Assembly (NCBI GenBank): GCA_025998955.1 | Contig: AP024676.1 | Coordinates: 3,968,001-4,032,000 of the forward strand | Source of the DNA: Candidatus Roseilinea sp. | GTDB lineage: Bacteria > Chloroflexota > Anaerolineae > J036 > Brachytrichaceae | Reading direction: 5' to 3' | Length of the DNA: 64,000 nt | In this document: in pieces, positions 8,727 through 17,175 of the stretch | How positions within the stretch are numbered: the stretch's first letter is position 1 | Layout: every line of letters begins with the position of its first letter | Translations under genes and position numbers: made by a program | Notes under the pieces: generated by a model | The model's database searches: none | What the model was told of the DNA's origin: nothing | Seen by the model: only the letters and a program-made list of their open reading frames with translations

Positions 8727-9479
8727 TCAAGTTGTCGAGAAGAGGCGCGCCGCCCGCGACGATTGCGTTTGTAGCACGATCTCGGTGGGGCAGACGGTGG
8801 GCGCCGAGGCGATGACGAAGCGTGCTGCCTCGGCGACATCCTCCGGCTGGATCACCTCTTCGGGCCGCAACCAGTCGGCGAGCAAGCCGGTGTTCGTCCA
8901 GCCGGGATAGATGACGCACACTTTCACGCCGAAGTCGCGCACGTCTTCGAACACGCTGCCGCCGAAGCCCGTCAGCGCGTGTTTCGTGGCGGCATAGCCG
9001 GCGTTGGTCGGCGCGGTGAACTTGCCGCCCAGCGAAGAGATGAAGATGACCGCGCCACGCCGGCCCGATTGCGCGCCGGCGACGATGTGCGGCAGCGCCA
9101 GTCGTGTCGCGTGCATCGTTGCGCGCAAGTTGACGTCCAGCATGCGATCCCACACGTTCAAGTCGGCCTCCACGGCCGATGCGAATTGATGGACGCCGGC
9201 GTTGTTGACCAGCACGTTCAGCCCGCCGAATGCCTCGACGCAAGCTGCGATGGCCAAGCGGAGCGACGCCATTTCGCTCAGGTCCATCGCCAGCGGCAGC
9301 GCGCGCACGCCATGCGCCTCGCACGCGGCTTGTGTCCGACACAGCGCATCGGCATCCCGCGCGACCAGCCCCACGTTGCACCCTTCGCGCGCCAGCATCC
9401 GTGCGATCGCGCGGCCGATGCCGCGCCCGGCGCCGGTGACCAGCGCGGCATGCCCTTCGAGCAGTCGCGTGTTCTCCAT
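8727..9479 (-). CDS. Short-chain dehydrogenase/reductase
   Basis: A 250-residue NAD(P)H-dependent oxidoreductase of the classical SDR type. The cofactor motif T-G-A-G-R-G-I-G is at 15-22, N-N-A-G at 92-95, catalytic serine near 148-149 (F-I-S-S-L-G-G), and Y-x-x-x-K at Tyr162/Lys166. Substrate cannot be told from sequence. The start at 9479 places M-E-N-T-R just before the Rossmann strand. The longer upstream reading overlaps pxpC and lacks SDR features. It begins 13 nt after pxpC ends and is probably the last gene of the peptidase-pxpABC transcript. Nothing visible links its reaction to 5-oxoproline. Confidence 0.92.
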   Translation of the reverse strand: MENTRLLEGHAALVTGAGRGIGRAIARMLAREGCNVGLVARDADALCRTQAACEAHGVRALPLAMDLSEMASLRLAIAACVEAFGGLNVLVNNAGVHQFASAVEADLNVWDRMLDVNLRATMHATRLALPHIVAGAQSGRRGAVIFISSLGGKFTAPTNAGYAATKHALTGFGGSVFEDVRDFGVKVCVIYPGWTNTGLLADWLRPEEVIQPEDVAEAARFVIASAPTVCPTEIVLQTQSSRAARLFSTT

Positions 9480-9492
9480 GCGCGCGATGGTA

Positions 9493-10458
9493 TCAGCCTT
9501 GCGCCGCAGCCGCCAGCTCGACGCCTTCGTCTGCAGCGATGGGCGCATCGAGCAGCGTGTGCAATGCGCGCCAGGCGGCGATGGCTGCTTCGCGCGTCGT
9601 CCACGCGAAGCGCACGTCGTCGCCGGGCAGGAGCTGCGCGGCGCGGTATAGATCGGCCTGGATCGCGACGGCGATGACCGGGTAGCCGCCGGTGGGCTGC
9701 GCATCGGCCATCAGCAGAATGGGCCGGCCGTCGGGTGGGAGCTGGATGGCGCCGGGGAAGACGCCAAACGACGGCAGATCACCGGCGCGTTCGATGTGCA
9801 GCGTCGCGCCCTCCAGTCGCAGGCCGATCCGGTTCGAGGTTGCGCCGACGCGCCAGGGCCGGGTAGTCAAGCCATCCAAGTCATTGAAGTCGGTCAAGTC
9901 GGGCAGGGTGTGGAAGGGCAAGATGCGGATAAGCGGGGTGTAGTCCACGGGCGTGGGCCAGATGCGCCCGGCGAGGCGCACCGGGTCTGCCGCCGGTAAT
10001 GCCGGCCGGATTACATCGTCCGTCTGCAGCGCGCGTCCGCCCAGGCCACCGAACCGGCCGGGCAGATAGGTGCTGCGCGAACCGAGCACGAGCGGCGCGT
10101 CCACGCCGCCGGCCAGGGCGAGATAAGCGCGACCTCCGCTGCGGCGTGCCTCGAAGTGAATGCGTTGCCCAGTTCGGACGAAGGCACTCGTCCAGATCGG
10201 CAGCGGCTGGCTGCCGAGCGTCGCGCCCAGGTCGCCGCCGGCCACGGCGATCACACACGGCGCGATGACCTCGAAGGTAGCGCCGCCGGCGGTGATCTCT
10301 AGGCACGCTGCGGAGGGCGCATTGCCGACCAGCCGGTTGGCGATGATGCAGGCGAGCGGATCCATCGCACCGCCGATCGGCACGCCGAAGCGTTGATAAC
10401 CCGGTCGTCCCAGGTCTTGCACCGTGCAGAGTGCGCTGGGAGCGATCACGCGCAACAC
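9493..10458 (-). CDS. pxpC: 5-oxoprolinase subunit C (biotin-dependent carboxyltransferase family)
   Basis: With PxpA and PxpB it forms the ATP-dependent 5-oxoprolinase that opens pyroglutamate to glutamate. The 321-residue protein has the family start V-Q-D-L-G-R-P-G-Y-Q-R-F-G-V-P-x-G-G-A-M-D. It also has the conserved L-E-I-T segment, the G-G-x-x-A-P/G-x-x-x-G-S motif region, and a C-terminal Q-P-T-G-G-Y-P sequence. This family was formerly annotated as KipA or urea amidolyase-related. It follows pxpB after a 110-nt spacer that is filled by a pyrimidine-rich short repeat, which interrupts an otherwise tight operon. The start is GTG. Confidence 0.93.
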   Translation of the reverse strand: MLRVIAPSALCTVQDLGRPGYQRFGVPIGGAMDPLACIIANRLVGNAPSAACLEITAGGATFEVIAPCVIAVAGGDLGATLGSQPLPIWTSAFVRTGQRIHFEARRSGGRAYLALAGGVDAPLVLGSRSTYLPGRFGGLGGRALQTDDVIRPALPAADPVRLAGRIWPTPVDYTPLIRILPFHTLPDLTDFNDLDGLTTRPWRVGATSNRIGLRLEGATLHIERAGDLPSFGVFPGAIQLPPDGRPILLMADAQPTGGYPVIAVAIQADLYRAAQLLPGDDVRFAWTTREAAIAAWRALHTLLDAPIAADEGVELAAAAQG

Positions 10459-10560
10459 GTCCTCTCCCCTGTCCCCTTGTCTCCTTGTCTCCTCTTCTCC
10501 TTGTCCCCCTGTCCCCCCGTCTCCCTATCCCCCTGTCTCCCCGTCTCACGTCATCAGGTC
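10459..10560. repeat. Pyrimidine-rich short tandem repeat between pxpB and pxpC
   Basis: About 100 bases of CTGTCTCC/CTGTCCCC/CTTGTCTCC variants, 7-9 bp each, followed by a short CATCAGGTCTCAGGTCGTC run. It belongs to the same degenerate class as the runs at 6613, 36541 and 47178 but has its own unit. It fills the spacer between two genes that are expected to be co-transcribed. Confidence 0.85.
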
Positions 10561-10568
10561 TCAGGTCG

Positions 10569-11207
10569 TCAGGCCATCGCTACGAACTGTACACGGTCAC
10601 CGGGTTGCAGCAGCGCCGGCGGTTCGCGCGCAGGGTCGAAGAGCACGACTTCGGTGCGCCCGATGAGATGCCAACCACCGGGCAGTTGTGAGGGATAAAT
10701 GCCGGTCATGCCGGCGGCGATGGCGACCGAGCCGGCCGGCACGGCAGCGCGCGGCGTGGCGCGCCGTGGCAGCGTCAGCGACGCGGGCAGCGGGCCGATG
10801 TAAGGGAAGCCCGGCGCGAAGCCGATCATCAGCACGCGCCAGGGTTGCGACGTGTGCTGTGCGATCAATGCATCCGGCGAGAGGCCAAGCCGCTGCGCCG
10901 CGTCTTCCAGGTCAGGGCCATGTTCGCCGCCGTAGCGCACCGGTAGGGTCACGTGCTTTCCGCTCCGGAGCACATTCGGCACGATGCAATCAAGTGCGCG
11001 GCGCACGCAATCTCGCACCTCGTCATGCGCATGGCGTAGCGGGTCGAAGCGGATCAACACCGAACGAATTGCCGGGAGCGGGCGCCATTCAGGTGGCAGT
11101 GCTTCGGCCAGCGCCAATGCGTGTGCATTGGCCGCAGCGACGTCGTCCAGCGTGCACTCGATCAGAAATGCCGCCTCACCCATCGGGCGAATGCGCCAAG
11201 GCGTCAT
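10569..11207 (-). CDS. pxpB: 5-oxoprolinase subunit B (allophanate hydrolase subunit 1 family)
   Basis: A 212-residue partner of PxpC. Family hallmarks visible are an N-terminal segment starting I-R-P-M-G-E-A-A-F-L-I-E, the P-V-R-Y-G-G-E-x-G-P-D-L block, and the G-F-A-P-G-F-P-Y-I-G-x-L-P motif. A C-terminal G-S-V-A-I-A-A-G-M-T-G-I-Y-P run follows, then P-G-G-W-x-L-I-G-R-T. It overlaps pxpA by 4 nt (GTG/ATG start inside the pxpA stop), so it is translationally coupled. In older annotation this is KipI or allophanate hydrolase subunit 1; clustering with pxpA and pxpC makes 5-oxoprolinase the better call. Confidence 0.94.
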   Translation of the reverse strand: MTPWRIRPMGEAAFLIECTLDDVAAANAHALALAEALPPEWRPLPAIRSVLIRFDPLRHAHDEVRDCVRRALDCIVPNVLRSGKHVTLPVRYGGEHGPDLEDAAQRLGLSPDALIAQHTSQPWRVLMIGFAPGFPYIGPLPASLTLPRRATPRAAVPAGSVAIAAGMTGIYPSQLPGGWHLIGRTEVVLFDPAREPPALLQPGDRVQFVAMA

Positions 11208-11962
11208 CGCACGCCGACCAGTTCGACGCCGGCCTGGAGCAGCCCGCGCCGCAGGAAGGCCGCCCGTTCGGCTGCGCCGGGCGTGTCGCTATGGATGCAG
11301 ATCGTATCGGCGCGCAACGGGATGAGTGCGCCATCGTGCGCCATGACTAGCCCGCGCAGGGCGATATCCTCGGCCTGTGCCAGGCAGCGTACGTTGTCCT
11401 CGATGAGCGCCTCGGGCAAATCGCGGGCGCGCAGCGAGCCGTCGCGCTCGTAGGCGCGGTCGGCAAATGCCTCGCGCAGCACATACAGCCCGGCGGTTTC
11501 GCCAGCCTCGATGAGTGCCGATCCTGCCAGGCCGATCAGCGCCAGATCGGGGGCATACTCGACGACGGCGCGCACGATCGCATCGGCAATCTCGCGGTGC
11601 GCTGCGGCCTGGTTGTAGAGGGCGCCGTGAGGCTTGACGTGGGTGAGCGTCATGTCCTCCTCGGCGGCGATAGCCGCCAGCGCCTGCACTTGCTCGCGGA
11701 CAAAGGTGGTGATCTCGTCGAGCGCCATCGGCAAGATGCGCCGCCCAAAGTGCGCGCGATCCGGATAGGAGGGATGCGCGCCGGGGCTCACGCCGAACTG
11801 CCTGCACAGCCGCAGCGTGGCGCGCATCGAATCGGCGTCGCCGGCGTGCCCGCCGCAGGCGATGTTTGCCGCAGTGACGTGCGAGAGGATCGCGGCGTCG
11901 TCGGTCATGCCTTCGCCGCAATCGCAGTTCAAGATGACGCGGGATGGATGTGGCTCTGTCAT
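11204..11962 (-). CDS. pxpA: 5-oxoprolinase subunit A (LamB/YcsF family)
   Basis: A 252-residue TIM-barrel-like subunit of ATP-dependent 5-oxoprolinase. Signature motifs are L-N-C-D-C-G-E-G near residue 11, A-N-I-A-C-G-G-H-A-G-D near 33, G-A-H-P-S-Y-P-D, and V-K-P-H-G-A-L-Y-N. The start ATG at 11962 gives M-T-E-P-H-P-S-R directly before the first strand. A longer frame upstream overlaps the S9 peptidase gene and is spurious. It lies 17 nt after the peptidase stop and overlaps pxpB by 4 nt. That gives the order peptidase-pxpA-pxpB-pxpC, consistent with salvage of pyroglutamate released from peptides. Confidence 0.96.
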   Translation of the reverse strand: MTEPHPSRVILNCDCGEGMTDDAAILSHVTAANIACGGHAGDADSMRATLRLCRQFGVSPGAHPSYPDRAHFGRRILPMALDEITTFVREQVQALAAIAAEEDMTLTHVKPHGALYNQAAAHREIADAIVRAVVEYAPDLALIGLAGSALIEAGETAGLYVLREAFADRAYERDGSLRARDLPEALIEDNVRCLAQAEDIALRGLVMAHDGALIPLRADTICIHSDTPGAAERAAFLRRGLLQAGVELVGVR

Positions 11963-11979
11963 GGTCAAGATGCGCGGTT

Positions 11980-13752
11980 TCAACCGAGGTGTTGGGCGAA
12001 GAACTCCGCTCGGCGGCGGTAGGCATCTATGCGGTTCTCCACCTTGCTGAACCCATGACCCTCGTTTTCGTAGAGGATCATTTCTACCGGGACGCCGCGC
12101 GCGCGAAGCGCACGGTGCACCTGCTCGGTCTCGGCTGCCGGGCAGCGCGGGTCGGTGCGACCGGCGATGAGCTGCACCGGCGCCGTCACGCGATCTATGA
12201 AGAAGATCGGCGAGCGATCGCGATAGCGCTCGGCATCCTCCGGCTTCGCCGGGTCGCCCATATTCTGCAAGTCCCAGTAGCGCAAATCCTCGCGCTCCGA
12301 CTCGAACTCGGTGAAATAGTTGAAGAAGCCGATGAGCGACGATCCGGCGGCCCAGTAGTCCGGGTGTTTGGCGAGGCACATCATCGTCATATAGCCACCT
12401 TGGCTGGCGCCGGTCACGCCGATTCTGCCGCGGCCGGCCATGCCTTCGCGCAGCAGCCACTCCACGCCCGCGATGCAATCCAGCACATCACCACGGCCGA
12501 TATCGTAGCGGTTGGCGTTTTGATAGGCGCGGCCATAACCGGTGCTACCGCGGTAGTTCGGCCCGATGACGGTGTAGCCCATCTGGGCGAAGTGTTGGGC
12601 CGCCGGATGCCAGAAGTTGTGATAGGCCCACGTCGGCCCGCCGTGAATAAGCAGAATCGCGCCGCCGTCGCGACCGGCCTGGCGCGAGGGGTAGACGATG
12701 GCCGGCACGGTCAACCCATCGGCGCTCTCGTAGCGCACATAGTAGGGCGCGATGAACGGCGCATCGTGCGCGACCTCCAGCGGCGGGGTGATCTGCTCGC
12801 AGACGCGCGTGTCGAGGTGATACTCCCACAGGCTGTTCGGCGTGCGGTGATTGCTGAATTCGAACACGACCGACCGGCCACCGCGCGCAAACCGTGCGCG
12901 TTCGATTACCCCATCCTCCGGCGCGATGCGCGCGATCCGTTCACCGCTGGCGACGTTCACCACGCACACGCGGTGCACGCCGTCCTCGTTTTCGAGATAT
13001 AGCGCCTGTCGTCCATCCGGCGACCAGGCCGCGCCCCATTCATCCCAACGGCCTTCGGCCAGCCAACGCACCTCGCCGGTAGCCAGCTCGAACACGCCGA
13101 CGTCTTCGCTCTCGCGCATCGAATGGAACAACAGGAATCTGCCGTCGGGTGACCATTGTGGATCGGCAGCATCGGGCAGCGGCAGAGCGCGAATGTCCGA
13201 ACCATCGGGTGCGATCACGAAAACACCCCGATCCTGACCAATGGTGTGCGCATCGAACGCGATCCAGCGACCGTCGGGCGAGTAAACGCCGCGTTCGTCG
13301 TTGAACGCGTGGCGGGTGAGCGGCGTCAGCGCGCCGGTCTCGATGTCGCAACGGTGCAGCGTGAATCGCCCATCGCGCGCCGATGTGATGAGCAGCGCAC
13401 GTCCGTCGGGTGACCAGCTCACTGCCGGGTAGCCGGCGACACACTGTTCGAGCACACAGCGTGAGCGACCGGTGGCCAGATGGATCAGGTGGAAGTCCCA
13501 GCGCTCGTCGCCATCGTGATCCTGAGCGTAGAGCACATACTCGCCGCCGGGCGAGAAGCGCGGGCAAGTCGCGCCTTGGCCGTGATCGGTGAGTTGCCGG
13601 ATGACCTGCGTCTCCAGGTCGAGTAGATAAACCTCGAAGCGACCGGTCCGGTTATCGGTGAAGGCAACGCAGTCGCCGGCGGGCGATACGTCGAACTCTG
13701 TTTCGACTTCCGGCGCGCGCACGAGGAACTCGATGTCAAGGAGCTTGTGCAT
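11980..13752 (-). CDS. S9-family (prolyl oligopeptidase/acylaminoacyl-type) serine peptidase
   Basis: A 590-residue two-domain peptidase. Residues of about 10-320 are a TolB/WD40-like beta-propeller with repeated W/Y-S-P-D-G-R blades. Residues of about 340-590 are the alpha/beta hydrolase domain. The catalytic triad is predicted as Ser450 (G-A-S-Q-G-G-Y), Asp534 (G-R-T-D-P-R-C-P) and His566 (E-G-H-G-F). The oxyanion region H-G-G-P near 370 is intact. No signal peptide is present, so it is cytoplasmic. S9 enzymes trim oligopeptides or N-terminally blocked peptides. Its place at the head of pxpABC suggests it could feed 5-oxoproline. An extended -10 (TGATACATT) lies 6 nt upstream of the ATG. 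Confidence 0.94.
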   Translation of the reverse strand: MHKLLDIEFLVRAPEVETEFDVSPAGDCVAFTDNRTGRFEVYLLDLETQVIRQLTDHGQGATCPRFSPGGEYVLYAQDHDGDERWDFHLIHLATGRSRCVLEQCVAGYPAVSWSPDGRALLITSARDGRFTLHRCDIETGALTPLTRHAFNDERGVYSPDGRWIAFDAHTIGQDRGVFVIAPDGSDIRALPLPDAADPQWSPDGRFLLFHSMRESEDVGVFELATGEVRWLAEGRWDEWGAAWSPDGRQALYLENEDGVHRVCVVNVASGERIARIAPEDGVIERARFARGGRSVVFEFSNHRTPNSLWEYHLDTRVCEQITPPLEVAHDAPFIAPYYVRYESADGLTVPAIVYPSRQAGRDGGAILLIHGGPTWAYHNFWHPAAQHFAQMGYTVIGPNYRGSTGYGRAYQNANRYDIGRGDVLDCIAGVEWLLREGMAGRGRIGVTGASQGGYMTMMCLAKHPDYWAAGSSLIGFFNYFTEFESEREDLRYWDLQNMGDPAKPEDAERYRDRSPIFFIDRVTAPVQLIAGRTDPRCPAAETEQVHRALRARGVPVEMILYENEGHGFSKVENRIDAYRRRAEFFAQHLG

Positions 13753-13804
13753 GCAAGGAATGTATCACACCGGCAGGGTGGGGAGGGCGCGTTCCGTCTA
13801 TAGA

Positions 13805-14701
13805 TCACGCATTCAGGTCCCAGTCGTAGTTCGAGTAGCGCAGCCGCGTCTTCGCACCGAATCGCTCGATCAAGGCGCGCCGCTCGTCAGCGGGCAGATG
13901 CTCAGATAAGAAGCCCAGCACACCATCGCGTCCGCCGAAATCCTCTGCATACCAGCGAAACAACGATGACACCTCCAACGCGTCGCCGGTGTGGTACGTG
14001 CTCTGATCCACGAAGCCGCACACGGCCAACTCGAGCTGCTCGTCCAGCCGGCTGGCGTCGTAGACGCCGATGGGCGGACAAGACCGGCTGGCGCAATTCA
14101 GCGCGAAGTGGATGCGCGGGTCTAGTGGCTCAATGATCCAGGCTCGGCGTGGGTCGTTCAAGGCGAACTGCGGGCCGGGGATGAACGGATGACCACGATT
14201 GGCGCGCAGGATGCCGTGCTCGATGTCGTCGCAGGTCAGGCATTGGTCGCCCACGACGCAGCCGGCGCGTCGAAAGAAGCGCAGCCCGCCCAGCCCGCCT
14301 TCCCTCACGCTGCGCGTCACGCCGGCGGTGATCACGGCGTCAATGATGACCGCGTTGTAGAGGTTGATCCAGAACGCCATGCGCGCTGCGCGCGTGCGCA
14401 GGGCTGCCGGATCGAAAGCGGCCAGTTGGGGCAGGAGCTGCTCGCGATAGCGTGCATAGTCACGGCTGCGCCGCACGTCAGCGTAGTTCACCCGCATCCC
14501 ATCGGGGCTGACCGCTTGTGCTTTCAGGCGATTCATCGTCGCGCGCAGCTCGGCAGCGATGTCCGTTGCGACCGTGCCGGCGTGCGCTGCGCCGATCGTG
14601 CAGTCAGGTTTGCCGAGCGCCCAGTCCAGCCCCACATTCCGAGCGCGGATGAGCGCGTCGCTCAGCCGATTCACAGGTGCGGAAGCTAGAATCGCATGCA
14701 T
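13805..14701 (-). CDS. DUF547 family protein
   Basis: A protein of about 298 residues carrying the DUF547 domain, recognised by F-W-I-N-L-Y-N-A near residue 110, the I-L-R segment, and D-P-R-I-H-F-A-L-N-C-A-S-R-S-C-P. The last motif (H-F-A-L-V/N-C-x-S-x-S-C-P) is the family signature. DUF547 proteins occur across bacteria and plants. Their activity is undefined, though the fold is related to papain-like or glutamine-transaminase proteins. An ATG four codons upstream (14713) is an equally possible start. Neither has a clear ribosome binding site. It diverges from the CrtC-like gene across a gap of about 23 bases, so the promoters overlap. Confidence 0.85.
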   Translation of the reverse strand: MHAILASAPVNRLSDALIRARNVGLDWALGKPDCTIGAAHAGTVATDIAAELRATMNRLKAQAVSPDGMRVNYADVRRSRDYARYREQLLPQLAAFDPAALRTRAARMAFWINLYNAVIIDAVITAGVTRSVREGGLGGLRFFRRAGCVVGDQCLTCDDIEHGILRANRGHPFIPGPQFALNDPRRAWIIEPLDPRIHFALNCASRSCPPIGVYDASRLDEQLELAVCGFVDQSTYHTGDALEVSSLFRWYAEDFGGRDGVLGFLSEHLPADERRALIERFGAKTRLRYSNYDWDLNA

Positions 14702-14724
14702 CGGGCAAATCATAGAGGTGCGTT

Positions 14725-15894
14725 GTGAACAGAGGCTTACAGATCGGCGTGAGCTTGGTAGCGGTATTAGGATTGACGGCGCTCGGGTGGGTTGCCTTTC
14801 GCCCATGGGACGACAGTGGAGAGCAGGCGCAGGCAACCGTGGCCGGCTTGCAGCGCGATGCGATGTCGGATCGCTTTGTGCGCGCGTTGGAACCGCGCGA
14901 ATTCGACTTCCCGCGCGACCACGGTCCGCACGACGCGTATCAAACGGAATGGTGGTATTACACCGGCAACTTGTTCGATGCCTCGGGGCGGCACTTTGGC
15001 TATCAGCTCACGTTCTTTCGTCGCGCACTCGTCCCGCCCGATGAGCAGGCGATGCTCGCCGATCGTGAGTCTGCCTTCGCTTTCGATCAAGTGTATTTCG
15101 CTCACTTCGCCATCACCGACAGCACAGCAAACGAGCATGTGTCGTTCGAGAAGTACAGCCGAGGCGCCGCGGGATTGGCCGGTGCGCAGGCCAGTCCGTT
15201 CCGCGTGTTCGTGGAGGACTGGTCGGCGACCGCCGCGCGCAATGACGGCGACGCCGCTCAGGTCCGGCTGGTTGCCGCGCAGGACGGCTATGCGATTGAT
15301 CTTAGCCTGGCAAGTACCAAGCCGTTCGTCTTTCACGGCGACCGCGGCCTCAGCCAAAAATCGCCCAATCCGGGAAACGCCTCGTATTACTACTCGATGA
15401 CGCGTATGGCGACGCAAGGCAGGGTGACCACGCCGCGCGGGACGTTCGAGGTAGTGGGCAACAGCTGGCTCGATCGCGAATGGAGCACCAGCGCCCTCGA
15501 CGACGACACCGAGGGCTGGGACTGGTTCTCTCTGCAGTTCGAGGACCGGCGCGAGATCATGTTCTTCAAGCTGCGCCAGAAGGAGACCGGCGGCATCACC
15601 TTTGCCAAAGGCACGTATGTGGATGCCGACGGACGCACCGAGCTGATTCGCCAGGACGAGATAACGATTACCGTGCTCGACCGTTGGACCAGCCCATACA
15701 GCGGCGCGACGTATCCGGTGCGATGGCAGCTGGCCGCGCCGCGTTACGGCCTGGATATCGAGATCGTCGCGCGCATCCCCGACCAGGAGATGCGCCTGAC
15801 GCAGCGCTACTGGGAAGGGGCGGTGACGTTCAAGGGCGTTTCGACAAATGGGCCGGTCGCCGGCGTGGGCTACGTGGAGATGACCGGCTATTGA
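14725..15894 (+). CDS. CrtC/AttH-type lipocalin-like protein
   Basis: A 389-residue membrane-anchored or exported protein. The N-terminus has one hydrophobic segment (residues 5-26), then an AttH/carotenoid 1,2-hydratase-like double beta-barrel. Family features include E-W-W-Y-Y-T-G-N near 74-81, G-Y-Q-L-T-F-F-R, Y-F-A-H-F-A-I-T-D, Y-Y-Y-S-M-T-R, and W-L-D-R-E-W-S-T. The last contains the conserved D-R-E-W-S/G. The family includes carotenoid hydratase (CrtC) and secreted proteins of unknown role. No other carotenoid gene is near, so I do not assign CrtC. The start is GTG with GAGGTG just upstream. Confidence 0.85.
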   Translation: MNRGLQIGVSLVAVLGLTALGWVAFRPWDDSGEQAQATVAGLQRDAMSDRFVRALEPREFDFPRDHGPHDAYQTEWWYYTGNLFDASGRHFGYQLTFFRRALVPPDEQAMLADRESAFAFDQVYFAHFAITDSTANEHVSFEKYSRGAAGLAGAQASPFRVFVEDWSATAARNDGDAAQVRLVAAQDGYAIDLSLASTKPFVFHGDRGLSQKSPNPGNASYYYSMTRMATQGRVTTPRGTFEVVGNSWLDREWSTSALDDDTEGWDWFSLQFEDRREIMFFKLRQKETGGITFAKGTYVDADGRTELIRQDEITITVLDRWTSPYSGATYPVRWQLAAPRYGLDIEIVARIPDQEMRLTQRYWEGAVTFKGVSTNGPVAGVGYVEMTGY

Positions 15895-15925
15895 CACGTA
15901 GGGCGTCGTTGTTGCGAGCGAACAC

Positions 15926-15931
15926 TATAAT
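15926..15931 (+). promoter_or_regulatory. -10 element of a leaderless start
   Basis: Perfect TATAAT, 9 nt before the ATG at 15941. There is no Shine-Dalgarno and no room for one, so the coiled-coil gene is probably transcribed from at or just before its start codon. Confidence 0.6.
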
Positions 15932-15940
15932 TTCTCTGCT

Positions 15941-17134
15941 ATGTCCTTCACGGTCAACGACCTTCAAGACTTGACGCGCCTGCTGGCCACCCATCCCGAG
16001 TGGTTGGGCGAGGTGCGCCGATTGGTCTTGACCGAAGAGTTGCTCAAGCTGCCGGAGATCGTGCGCGACTTGGCCGAGGCGCAGCGGCGGACTGAAGAAC
16101 AACTGGCTCAACTCGCAGCGCGGGTGAGCGAGCTGACCGAGGCCCAGCAGCGGGCTGAGAGCCGGCTGAGCCAACTCGATGAACGGCTGAACCAACTCGC
16201 GATGCGGGTGAATGAGCTGGCCGAGGCCCAGCGGCGCACGGAGGAGCGCCTGAATCAACTTGCGGCGCGGGTAGACGAGCTGGCCGAGGCCCAGCGGCGC
16301 ACGGAGGAGCGCCTGAATCAACTTGCGGCGCGGGTAGACGAGCTGGCCGAGGCCCAGCGGCGCACGGAGGAGCGCCTGAATCAACTTGCGGCGCGGGTAG
16401 ACGAGTTGGCCGAGGCCCAGCGGCGCACGGAGGAGCGGCTGAACCAGCTTGAGGAGCGCCTGAATCAACTTGCGGCGCGCGTAGACGAGCTGGCCGAGGC
16501 CCAGCGGCGCACGGAGGAGCGGCTGAATCAACTTGCGGCACGCGTAGACGAGTTGGCCGAGGCCCAGCGGCGCACGGAGGAGCGCATCGAAGCATTGGCC
16601 GAGGCGCAGCGCCGAACAGAAGAGCGTCTAGATCAGCTCACCGCACGAGTGGATCAACTGACTCAAACGGTGCAGCTTCTGGTCAACCAGATGGCTGAAG
16701 TTCGCGGGGATTTGCTCGAGATCAAGTTCCGCGAGCGAGCCCCCGCTTACTTCGGCCGCTGGTTGCGCCGTGTTCGAGTGGTGCCGGTCACCGACGTCGA
16801 AGAGCAGCTCGAAGCGGTGCTCACCGACCAGGAAGTTGACGAACTGCTGTCGCTCGATCTGCTGGTGCGTGGTCGTCCGCGTCTTGCCGGGCCTGCAGCA
16901 GAAGAGATTTGGCTGGCGGTAGAAGTGTCATCGGTCGTGGATGCGAACGATGTGCGACGCGCCGAGCGGCGGGCAGGGTTGCTCCGGCGCGCCGGGCTGC
17001 GCACAGTGCCGGTGGCCGTTGGTGCGCGGATCAACGCAAAAGCCAAGTCGCTGGCGGAATCGCATCACGTCGCCTTGATGCGAGACGGCGCAGATCAAGG
17101 CTGGGAGCAGGCTTATCGGGCGGCGATTTCGTGA
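15941..17134 (+). CDS. Long coiled-coil repeat protein with nuclease-like C-terminal domain
   Basis: A 397-residue protein in three parts. Residues 1-45 are a small helical head. Residues of about 45-245 are an uninterrupted coiled coil built from a 21-residue (three-heptad) unit, E-L-A-E-A-Q-R-R-T-E-E-R-L-N-Q-L-A-A-R-V-D. It recurs about five times nearly unchanged, with one 7-residue heptad insertion (N-Q-L-E-E-R-L). Residues of about 255-397 form an alpha/beta domain with D-L-L-V-R-G-R followed by W-L-A-V-E-V-S-S. This resembles the D-x(n)-E-x-K/S core of PD-(D/E)XK nucleases and DUF3782-like proteins common in cyanobacteria and Chloroflexota. A DNA-related role is inference. The near-identical DNA repeats suggest recent expansion. 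Confidence 0.8.
   Translation: MSFTVNDLQDLTRLLATHPEWLGEVRRLVLTEELLKLPEIVRDLAEAQRRTEEQLAQLAARVSELTEAQQRAESRLSQLDERLNQLAMRVNELAEAQRRTEERLNQLAARVDELAEAQRRTEERLNQLAARVDELAEAQRRTEERLNQLAARVDELAEAQRRTEERLNQLEERLNQLAARVDELAEAQRRTEERLNQLAARVDELAEAQRRTEERIEALAEAQRRTEERLDQLTARVDQLTQTVQLLVNQMAEVRGDLLEIKFRERAPAYFGRWLRRVRVVPVTDVEEQLEAVLTDQEVDELLSLDLLVRGRPRLAGPAAEEIWLAVEVSSVVDANDVRRAERRAGLLRRAGLRTVPVAVGARINAKAKSLAESHHVALMRDGADQGWEQAYRAAIS
16213..16600 (+). repeat. 63-bp tandem repeats in the coiled-coil gene
   Basis: Direct repeats of a 63-bp unit starting at GAGCTGGCCGAGGCCCAGCG. Three consecutive copies (about 16213-16401) are almost base-identical, and further copies diverge or carry a 21-bp insertion. 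The near identity at synonymous sites indicates recent duplication or gene conversion, and copy number is likely to vary between strains. Confidence 0.9.
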
Positions 17135-17175
17135 AGGAGGCGAGCTTTCGTTGCCGGCTTCAGCTTACCTCCTGA

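Noticed and set aside
14767..15897. Minus-strand ORF of 376 codons opposite the CrtC-like gene
   Set aside because: Mirror of a high-GC coding frame. The plus strand has a recognisable family, a ribosome binding site and a signal anchor.
16213..16600. CRISPR array
   Set aside because: The repeats are directly adjacent 63-bp coding units without spacers.
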